NCBI GenBank assembly: GCA_002482815.1
Contig: DLGS01000223.1
Coordinates: 1 to 11,317, forward strand
Direction: 5' to 3'
Source: Bacteroidetes bacterium UBA7688
Lineage (GTDB): Bacteria; Bacteroidota; Bacteroidia; Chitinophagales; Chitinophagaceae
Length of the DNA stretch: 11,317 nucleotides
Shown here: piece after piece, positions 6,045 through 11,317 of the stretch
Layout: each line of letters begins with the position of its first letter
Numbering within the stretch: the first letter of the stretch is position 1
The notes under the pieces: model-generated
Seen by the model: only the letters and a program-made list of their open reading frames with translations
The model's database searches: none
What the model was told of the DNA's origin: nothing
Made by a program: the position numbers and the translations under genes

Positions 6045-6638
6045 TTATTTCCAACGGATTGTCTTCAATAAATGCTGGATATCCTTTTTAATAAAATCAT
6101 TCAGCGGTTTCAAAGAATCAGCATTGGGTGTACAGTTGAAATAGAGCGCACCACGGATAAAATGTTTTACCGAATCCGTTGCTACAAACTGATACTTTGA
6201 TGCAGCGTCTCCACCCCATTCATATAAGTACCCCTGTACGCCAAACTCATTTTTAAAGGAAAAGTCATTCTGATAGTCTGCCTTTTTGGTGTGGTAGAAT
6301 GACATGAAATGTGCATCTTCCAAAAGCTTTTCCAAGCTTTGTGCACCGGAAATTGTTTTATAGGACAGATAAATTGTTCCTCCTATTTGCGGATAATTTA
6401 TGTTAATCCAGTATGGATTATCCTCTGTACCATCAAAGATTATTTTATCCTTTGAAATCGTGGTATAGGTCGGGTATTCAAAAGTATAGGGGAAACCTTC
6501 CCGAATAAAACTCTGATAGGAATGACTGTCTGGTGTATCTACGCGGGAATACCCTCTTTTTTTAGGTGTAAACTCTTCCGGGCGGCAAGCACTGAAAGCT
6601 ATGGTCAGCAGAACTGCAATGAGAATAATATGGCGCAT
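6045..6638 (-). CDS. gldD: Gliding motility lipoprotein GldD
   Basis: A 197-residue lipoprotein: signal MRHIILIAVLLTIAFSAC with Cys18 as lipidation site, so the ATG at 6638 is well supported. The mature sequence carries the recognisable GldD pattern: FTPKKRGYSRVDTP, the FPYTFEYPTY segment, NPYWININYPQIGGTIYLSYK, a HTKKADY segment, VQGYLYEWGGDAASKYQF, and the strongly conserved C-terminal block HFIRGALYFNCTPNADSLKP ... HLLKTIRWK. GldD is needed for gliding and type IX secretion-linked motility in Flavobacterium, but homologues also occur in non-gliding Bacteroidota, so motility should not be assumed. Its usual neighbours, as I recall, are ssb and gldE; neither is adjacent here. It is followed by merR after 36 bases. 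Confidence 0.93.
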   Translation of the reverse strand: MRHIILIAVLLTIAFSACRPEEFTPKKRGYSRVDTPDSHSYQSFIREGFPYTFEYPTYTTISKDKIIFDGTEDNPYWININYPQIGGTIYLSYKTISGAQSLEKLLEDAHFMSFYHTKKADYQNDFSFKNEFGVQGYLYEWGGDAASKYQFVATDSVKHFIRGALYFNCTPNADSLKPLNDFIKKDIQHLLKTIRWK

Positions 6639-6646
6639 AATTGTGT

Positions 6647-6677
6647 CAAAACTAAAGTATTTGTCTGGCTTTTAAAA
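6647..6677 (-). promoter_or_regulatory. Candidate promoter of gldD
   Basis: The minus strand shows TTTT (6677-6674), a 19-base spacer and TAGTTTTG (6654-6647). The -7 box matches TAnnTTTG and the -33 box has one mismatch to TTTG. It lies 9 bases before the ATG, implying a nearly leaderless mRNA. Confidence 0.42.
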
Positions 6678-6705
6678 CAGTAATACGGATTCCTTTCTAC
6701 CCAAC

Positions 6706-6736
6706 AAAAAAGGGCAAACAGAATGCTTGCCCTTTT
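6706..6736 (-). terminator. Rho-independent terminator of ppiD
   Basis: A 10-bp stem (AAAAGGGCAA at 6708-6717 with TTGCCCTTTT at 6727-6736) encloses a 9-base loop. On the minus strand it ends in six T residues. It lies 24 bases downstream of the stop of the PPIase gene and separates it from gldD. Confidence 0.88.
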
Positions 6737-6760
6737 CTTTAAAACTATTTACTATAAAGA

Positions 6761-8920
6761 TTAATGAATGTTGTCATTTTCATATTTAATGCTGCTTTTG
6801 CGCATTAGCATTTCCTGGATTGTTCCACTCATTGATTTCTGCATCTGTTGTGCTTCCATCATTTGTTGTTGTTGGAATACTGCTGCTTCATTTGGATTTG
6901 CCACTTTTGGAGAACGAGCAACAAGAACCATATAAGAAACACCATCCTGACCTTTCATAGCAGGCGACAAAGCACCAACTTTCGCATTTTTGGAGAATGA
7001 ATAACCAATTGCTTTTGGCTCATATCCAATATTATTCAGGTAAGGAACAGTGCTGGTAAATGAATCCGCGCTCAAAATCGGCTGGCCACTAGCCTGGGCT
7101 ATATCTTCTAGTGTAGTTTGAGATTTATATTTCTCGATAATTTTCTCTGCCTTTTTTTCTGCACGAACAATGTTCTCGATTTCCGGTTTAATGGCATCGT
7201 TGATTTTCATTGTTCCTTTTGCCTGAACATTAGTCAGCTTGGCGATGATATGTCTTTTAGTAGGGTAGGTGATCGTCAATACTTCAGAAACATCACCTTG
7301 TTTTGCATTATACATCCAGCGAACGATTTCGCGAGATGGGCCTACACCCTGAACATTGAAATCCTGCACTTTAATCTGATCTGCCTCACGCTTCTGCAGT
7401 TTCATGGCTTTTACGCCGTCTTCAAATTTATTGCCGTCTTTGTATTTGGTTGCAAATTCATTTGCTTTTGCATAAACCTCTGTTTCGGTTGCATCGCTTG
7501 GGAAAAGAGACTTTACAACGATTGCCAGTTTTGTAGCTGTCTGCAAATTCTTTTGTTCGGTAATGCGAGCAACATGGTAACCGAATTGTGTTTTTACGAC
7601 TTTCATTTCGCCGGTGTTACCCATAAACACGAAATCATTAAATTCTTTCACCATTGCTCCATATCCAAAGTAGCCAAGGTCACCGCCTTTTTCGTTGTTT
7701 TGCTTATCAACAGAAAATTTCAATGCTAAAGAATCGAAACTTGCTCCGTTTTCAATAGCCAGTTTCAGACTGTCGGCCAATTTGTGTGCCTGCGTATCTG
7801 TTAATTGTTGACTTGGCTGAATAAGGATATGTTGTGCTTTTACAGAGTCACCCATTGTGCGATGCTCCAAAACTTTCACCAGCAGGAAAGAACTTCCTTC
7901 AAGGTAAGGACCAAAAGTAGCGCCAACAGGTTTGTTCAAAATTGAATCGGCGAACAGGGATTTAAACGTTGACTTTGTAAAATAATAATCGCGATAACCT
8001 TCTTCAGAGTTTTTGCTGACGAAAGCTTCAATTCCATTATCAGGTGTTGCAGCCAGTTCGGGGGTCAACGCTTCAAGACTTGTAGCCACGCCTAAAGTAT
8101 CTGCACGACTTGGAACAACATCAAAAGCAACATAGTCTACACCGCGGGTTTCCTGTGCAAGCTCAAAACGTTTTTTGTTCTTTTGCATGTAGTTATTGAT
8201 GTCTGCATCTGTAACAGGAACTTCACTGTCTGGAATGACGGTAACAGGCACTTTTACCAAACGAATACTAGCAATTTCGTTTTGGCTGGCCATTTTGTAA
8301 TCCACCATAAATTTTGGAGAATACATGCTGGCGCTGATCAAACCATTAAATTTTTGCAATTTATTTTGGTGAATGACAAACGATTTGAAGTTTTTCCACT
8401 GTTCACGCTCTCTTTCGATTGCTGCCATATCTGTATTTGCCGGAGGGTTGGTCAACTGATCCTCATACATTTTTATACGTGAAGGGTCAAACATTCCTGT
8501 TTCAGGATTTTGAAAAACAGGATATTGCATAATCATCGGGCTTGGATTTGCGCCGGTAATCAGATCTTTTTCTTCTTTTTCAGAAATAGACAGACCAAGC
8601 TTTTTCATTTGCTTGTCGATGATTTTTTCGTTCACCATATCGCGCAAAGCCTGCTCTTTAATTTGAGCATTCACTTCATCAGTTATCGCTTTTCCCTGAT
8701 TACTGATCGTGTATACCGTGTTGTATTCGCGGATACGCTGATCAAATTCCAATGGTTCAATAGTTTCTCCATTTACTTTAGCAATAGCATTGCCACCGCC
8801 AAAAATGCTGCCGCTGTTGCCGCTGAATGCATCATTCAGTACAAATGCAACCAATGAAAGTGCAATAACACCACCAGCTACTTTTGCATATTTGTCTCTT
8901 ATCTTTTGGATGATAGCCAT
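6761..8920 (-). CDS. ppiD: PpiD/SurA-type membrane-anchored peptidyl-prolyl cis-trans isomerase
   Basis: A 719-residue periplasmic foldase held in the inner membrane. After MAIIQKIRDKYAKVAG comes one membrane segment (about 15-31), which is the classic PpiD N terminus. Residues about 45-250 are the SurA_N-like chaperone region, beginning NAIAKVNGETIEPLEFDQRIREY. Residues about 359-456 form a parvulin rotamase domain: VKAQHILI, SFDSLALKFSVD, KGGDLGYFGYGAMVKEF and FGYHVARITE. The region around 500-590 resembles the second, non-catalytic rotamase-like domain seen in PpiD. The C terminus is Gln/Met-rich (QQQQMMEAQQMQKSM). Length fits Bacteroidota family members (roughly 700). The role is to catch and fold proteins emerging from the Sec channel or destined for the outer membrane. 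It is monocistronic, with its own -7 box and terminator. Confidence 0.93.
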   Translation of the reverse strand: MAIIQKIRDKYAKVAGGVIALSLVAFVLNDAFSGNSGSIFGGGNAIAKVNGETIEPLEFDQRIREYNTVYTISNQGKAITDEVNAQIKEQALRDMVNEKIIDKQMKKLGLSISEKEEKDLITGANPSPMIMQYPVFQNPETGMFDPSRIKMYEDQLTNPPANTDMAAIEREREQWKNFKSFVIHQNKLQKFNGLISASMYSPKFMVDYKMASQNEIASIRLVKVPVTVIPDSEVPVTDADINNYMQKNKKRFELAQETRGVDYVAFDVVPSRADTLGVATSLEALTPELAATPDNGIEAFVSKNSEEGYRDYYFTKSTFKSLFADSILNKPVGATFGPYLEGSSFLLVKVLEHRTMGDSVKAQHILIQPSQQLTDTQAHKLADSLKLAIENGASFDSLALKFSVDKQNNEKGGDLGYFGYGAMVKEFNDFVFMGNTGEMKVVKTQFGYHVARITEQKNLQTATKLAIVVKSLFPSDATETEVYAKANEFATKYKDGNKFEDGVKAMKLQKREADQIKVQDFNVQGVGPSREIVRWMYNAKQGDVSEVLTITYPTKRHIIAKLTNVQAKGTMKINDAIKPEIENIVRAEKKAEKIIEKYKSQTTLEDIAQASGQPILSADSFTSTVPYLNNIGYEPKAIGYSFSKNAKVGALSPAMKGQDGVSYMVLVARSPKVANPNEAAVFQQQQMMEAQQMQKSMSGTIQEMLMRKSSIKYENDNIH

Positions 8921-8954
8921 TATAAGGGTCGATTATATTTTTTTGAAATGAGCG

Positions 8955-8962
8955 CAAACTTA
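8955..8962 (-). promoter_or_regulatory. Candidate -7 box for ppiD
   Basis: The minus strand reads TAAGTTTG, followed by CGC, 35 bases before the ATG at 8920. It is the only TAnnTTTG match in the 175-base gap behind the gene; the -33 element is unclear. Confidence 0.5.
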
Positions 8963-9023
8963 CACAAAAAATAGTATTACACCTATATATTTAATACGAG
9001 GTGAGATTTTTTTGAAATAAGGG

Positions 9024-9048
9024 GCGCGTTTGAAGAGTAATTACGCGC
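9024..9048. repeat. GC-rich inverted repeat between ppiD and the lipid kinase gene
   Basis: GCGCGT (9024-9029) and ACGCGC (9043-9048) form a perfect 6-bp inverted repeat with a 13-base loop, GC-rich in an otherwise AT-rich gap. A related GTGCG follows at 9056-9060. It lacks a T-run, so it is not a standard terminator. It might be an operator or an mRNA 3' structure. Confidence 0.35.
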
Positions 9049-9065
9049 ATAGAAAGTGCGTTAGA

Positions 9066-9095
9066 AATAAAAAACGGAAGGTGCCGGAGTTTTTC
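9066..9095 (-). terminator. Weak candidate terminator of the nadC-lipid kinase operon
   Basis: Directly after the lipid kinase stop codon the minus strand has AAAAA, a small CGG/CCG stem with a 6-base loop, and a run of six T. The A and T runs can extend the stem only if a 3-base bulge is allowed, so stability is modest. Confidence 0.35.
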
Positions 9096-9980
9096 TCAAA
9101 TGCAAATTTTTCCAACTAAGACAGCTTGCGCACGTTCCAATACTTTAAACTCCAGTTCGTTGGTACATGTTATTGCATCCCCGTCGGCTTGCATAAGCTT
9201 AAGTTCCGGATTGCTGATAAGGATATGTTTACCTCGAATGCGTTCTACATAATTACTTTTTAGCAAACTGCCATTGTACATTCGTAAGCCAAGCCAGCCA
9301 CCCATAATCTTTGGAAATTTATTGATAATGACCACATCCAGCAGGCCGTCTGTCCAATTTGCGTCGGGTGCAATTTTAAAATCATAACCCATTTGCTGTC
9401 CGTTGGCGATATTTACCAGGAATGCTGTACGCTGATATTCTTTTCCATCCACCGTTATTTTCCAGTTCCAATCCCGGTAAAGCCACATATATTTGGTGAC
9501 CAGCCATGAATATACACCCAGGCCGCGTCGGGTACTGTTGGCAAACTTTTTACAAATCAGTGCATCATAACCCACGCCGGCATTGCTGGCAAACAGTTTT
9601 CCATTTGCTGTAGCGAGATCTATTTTTTCCATTAAACCGGTATTGATAACCTGCATGGCTTTGCGCACATCCACGGGAATGCTCAGCGTCCTTGCCAGAC
9701 CATTACCGGAGCCTTTAGGAATAATAGCCAATGCTGTACCAGTTTCAAAAAGTCCGCGCAGCACATCGTTTACCGAACCATCTCCACCAACAGCGACGAC
9801 CGCAAAAGCGCCGTCTGCAGCGGCCTTCCTGGCAATATCTTCCCCATGACCGGCACGCTCAGTGAGTTGTATTTCGTGCGTATAAACAGAGTGGTCAAGG
9901 TATTTATCTATAGCTGCCTGTATTTGCTTATTGCGTTCTACACCCGACCTTGGGTTGACAACAAAAACTAAGTGTTTCAA
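9096..9980 (-). CDS. Diacylglycerol/sphingosine kinase family lipid kinase (YegS/LCB5-like)
   Basis: A 294-residue cytoplasmic or membrane-peripheral ATP-dependent lipid kinase. It has the family motifs in order: N-terminal VFVVNPRSG (nucleotide fold), VVAVGGDGSVNDV (65-73, the GGDG glycine-rich phosphate-binding loop), IIPKGSGNGLAR (88-97), FASNAGVGYDA (131-140), TDGLLDVVI (about 210-218) and QADGDAI (264-270). The substrate (diacylglycerol, a sphingoid base or another lipid) cannot be told from sequence; Bacteroidota make sphingolipids, so sphingosine-kinase-like activity is possible. The start is TTG at 9980: a stop lies just upstream in frame, and VFVVNPRSG must be included. The TTG overlaps the nadC stop (TTGA), indicating translational coupling. 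Length is typical of the family. Confidence 0.9.
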   Translation of the reverse strand: MKHLVFVVNPRSGVERNKQIQAAIDKYLDHSVYTHEIQLTERAGHGEDIARKAAADGAFAVVAVGGDGSVNDVLRGLFETGTALAIIPKGSGNGLARTLSIPVDVRKAMQVINTGLMEKIDLATANGKLFASNAGVGYDALICKKFANSTRRGLGVYSWLVTKYMWLYRDWNWKITVDGKEYQRTAFLVNIANGQQMGYDFKIAPDANWTDGLLDVVIINKFPKIMGGWLGLRMYNGSLLKSNYVERIRGKHILISNPELKLMQADGDAITCTNELEFKVLERAQAVLVGKICI

Positions 9981-10816
9981 GATAATTGCGCTTTAAGGCT
10001 TAAGTCCATACTGACTGCATGATGAATAATCGCACCAACTGATATGAAATCCACTCCTGCTTTGGCATACGCAATAATTGTTTCTTTGTTTATGCCTCCT
10101 GATGCTTCTGTTTCGTAACGGTCATCAATCATAGCGACAGCTTTTGCTGCATCTTCCGGTGTAAAATTATCCAGCATTATACGGTGAATATTACCAACAG
10201 CCAGAACTTCTTCGACGTCAGCCAGCGTTCTTGTTTCCACTTCTATTTTGAGGTCCAGATGATTGGTACGCAAATAGTGATTGGTTTTATTGATGGCTGC
10301 TGTGATTCCTCCACAAAAGTCGATATGATTGTCTTTCAGCATTACCATATCATACAATGCCATTCTATGGTTTTGTCCGCCACCAATCAACACGGCTTGC
10401 TTTTCGTAAGCACGGAATAAGGGTGTGGTTTTGCGGGTATCCAACACTTTCGTTTTATATCCACTTAATAGTTGTACATACTCATTTGTAAGCGTAGCAA
10501 TGCCGCTCATTCTTTGCATACAATTGAGTGCCAGGCGCTCTGCCTTCAGTATGGTGTGAATCTTTGCTGAAACTTCAAAAGCGATTTCACCGGCGGAAAC
10601 CCTGTCACCATCATTTTTGTAAGCGGTGAAAATAGATTCGGATTCAAGAAATGAAAAAATTTCCTTTGCCAGATTCACACCCGCTAAAATTCCATATTCT
10701 TTAATTTTAAGTATCGCTTTCCCTTTTGCTGCCTCATCTATAGAAGCCAGGGTAGAGTAATCGCCGGGTCCAACATCTTCTTTAAGTGCTGCTTGTATAA
10801 ATTCGTGTTGATTCAC
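9977..10816 (-). CDS. nadC: Nicotinate-nucleotide diphosphorylase (carboxylating), quinolinate phosphoribosyltransferase
   Basis: A 279-residue cytoplasmic enzyme of de novo NAD synthesis, converting quinolinate and PRPP to nicotinate mononucleotide, CO2 and diphosphate. The family motifs are all present: EDVGPGDYST near the N terminus, KAERLALNCMQRMSGIAT (91-108), DTRKTTP (126-132), GGGQNHRM (145-152), KDNH (161-164), EVET (192-195), LDNF (215-218), EASGGI (237-242) and SVGA (259-262). Length matches the family (about 280). The start is GTG at 10816; a TAA closes the frame a short way upstream and no ATG lies between, so the GTG is well determined. It shares four bases with the lipid kinase gene behind it. 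nadA and nadB are not in the window. Confidence 0.96.
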   Translation of the reverse strand: MNQHEFIQAALKEDVGPGDYSTLASIDEAAKGKAILKIKEYGILAGVNLAKEIFSFLESESIFTAYKNDGDRVSAGEIAFEVSAKIHTILKAERLALNCMQRMSGIATLTNEYVQLLSGYKTKVLDTRKTTPLFRAYEKQAVLIGGGQNHRMALYDMVMLKDNHIDFCGGITAAINKTNHYLRTNHLDLKIEVETRTLADVEEVLAVGNIHRIMLDNFTPEDAAKAVAMIDDRYETEASGGINKETIIAYAKAGVDFISVGAIIHHAVSMDLSLKAQLS

Positions 10817-10839
10817 GTGTTGTCGATTTAAATAGTGCG

Positions 10840-10847
10840 CAAAGTTA
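10840..10847 (-). promoter_or_regulatory. Candidate -7 box for the nadC operon
   Basis: The minus strand reads TAACTTTG followed by CGC, matching TAnnTTTG, 24 bases before the GTG start. No good -33 TTTG is seen 19-21 bases further upstream. Confidence 0.48.
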
Positions 10848-10877
10848 GCAGATTATAAAAAGCGGAAAGAGTTAAGT

Positions 10878-10889
10878 TTTCTGCAGAAA
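10878..10889. repeat. 12-bp perfect palindrome in the divergent intergenic region
   Basis: TTTCTGCAGAAA is a perfect palindrome lying between the nadC promoter candidate and the plus-strand secreted-protein gene. Its position upstream of nadC would suit a regulator-binding site. No named motif is claimed. Confidence 0.35.
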
Positions 10890-10997
10890 TATGATTCTTT
10901 TCTTCATGAAAAAAATTTTTAACCTTTACTAACATTTCCACATTGCTTATCGTTATACCTAATACAAATCATTTTTTAACTTTTAAATTTTGTAACC

Positions 10998-11317
10998 ATG
11001 AGAAAATTAAATTTACTCTTTGCGCTCGCATCGGCACTGTTTGTGCTCAAATCCGAGACTTCAACTGCACAGGTGACAGGCCTGGATGGTGCCATTATTG
11101 ACTCCATGTCCTCTTATTGTGTATTGCCAAATCACACCAGTTTTTCGCTTTACACCAAAGTAACCGGAACGGGTGTAAGTACCGATTCTATTACCTATAA
11201 TGTAAATTTTGATGATGGCTCGGATACTACTTTTAAAGGAGGTATATTCTTCGGAAGCCCCAGCGGGAGTGCTTATGCATATCTCTCCCACAAATACACC
11301 TTTGCCGGAACCTTTTC
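10998..11317 (+). CDS. Secreted protein with PKD-like motif, N-terminal part only
   Basis: The frame opens at ATG 10998 and runs off the right edge (106 complete codons). Residues 1-24 form a signal peptide (MRKLNLLFAL, hydrophobic core, ending TSTA before Gln25). The mature part is Thr/Ser/Gly-rich. It includes YNVNFDDGSDTTFKGG and, about 20 residues later, LSHKYTFAGTF. This spacing and the DDGS ... H-x-Y-x-x-x-G-T-F pattern match the PKD domain, an Ig-like fold common in large Bacteroidota cell-surface proteins and adhesins. The rest, including any C-terminal type IX sorting signal, is outside the window. No clear TAnnTTTG box was found in the upstream gap. The spaced start codon follows TTTTGTAACC, without a strong ribosome-binding site. 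Confidence 0.75.
   Translation, partial: MRKLNLLFALASALFVLKSETSTAQVTGLDGAIIDSMSSYCVLPNHTSFSLYTKVTGTGVSTDSITYNVNFDDGSDTTFKGGIFFGSPSGSAYAYLSHKYTFAGTF

Noticed and set aside
7118..7729. 203-residue open frame on the plus strand
   Set aside because: It lies wholly antisense to ppiD, is full of Phe/Cys/His as expected of a shadow frame, and has no promoter or recognisable family.
8183..8857. Two plus-strand frames of 99 and 115 residues
   Set aside because: Both are antisense to the N-terminal half of ppiD, with no start context or family resemblance.
11061..11291. Minus-strand 76-residue frame
   Set aside because: It is antisense to the secreted PKD-like gene, which has a convincing signal peptide and motif.
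1..11317. CRISPR array, insertion sequence ends, phage or toxin-antitoxin genes
   Set aside because: No regularly spaced repeats, transposase, integrase or toxin-like frame was seen on either strand.

Overview
The window reads as ordinary chromosome of a Bacteroidota bacterium, most likely of the Chitinophagales/Sphingobacteriales type. Supporting this are gldD, DUF4836 and DUF3127 family proteins, lipoproteins with the short S-C lipobox common in this phylum, a PorT-like outer-membrane barrel protein, weak or absent Shine-Dalgarno sequences, and the Bacteroidota -7 promoter motif TAnnTTTG upstream of almost every transcription unit. I see no phage, transposon, CRISPR array or obvious horizontally acquired island.

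Layout, left to right. (1) Positions 1-204 carry the 3' end of an S4 RNA-binding (Hsp15-like) gene on the plus strand. Its stop codon overlaps that of a convergent lipoprotein gene with BNR-like beta-propeller repeats (201-1247, minus). (2) Upstream of that, on the minus strand, are a DUF4836 lipoprotein gene (1322-3052) and a DUF3127 gene (3074-3499). The DUF3127 product has an SSB-like layout: a putative OB-fold domain, a Q/N/P-rich linker and an ADDLPF tail. (3) Next is tRNA-His(GTG) (3644-3718, minus) with its own promoter and terminator. (4) A previously easy-to-miss 55-codon gene (3871-4038, minus) encodes a tiny histidine-rich lipoprotein with a strong terminator. It is divergent from an outer-membrane beta-barrel gene (4191-4895, plus). 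(5) A 19-bp bidirectional terminator separates the barrel gene from a minus-strand group: gldD (6045-6638), a MerR-family regulator (5493-6008) and a secreted one-cysteine thioredoxin-like protein (4966-5481). (6) A large membrane-anchored PpiD/SurA-like peptidyl-prolyl isomerase follows (6761-8920, minus). (7) nadC and a diacylglycerol/sphingosine-kinase-family gene overlap by 4 nt (9096-10816, minus). (8) The start of a secreted protein with a PKD-like motif runs off the right edge (10998-11317, plus).

Functionally this is a mix of housekeeping genes (tRNA-His, nadC, a lipid kinase) and envelope biogenesis genes (four lipoproteins, PpiD foldase, barrel protein, GldD, periplasmic thioredoxin-like protein). 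No multi-gene novel system is evident. The most interesting items are the histidine-rich mini-lipoprotein, the SSB-tailed DUF3127 protein, and the internally consistent set of TAnnTTTG promoters.
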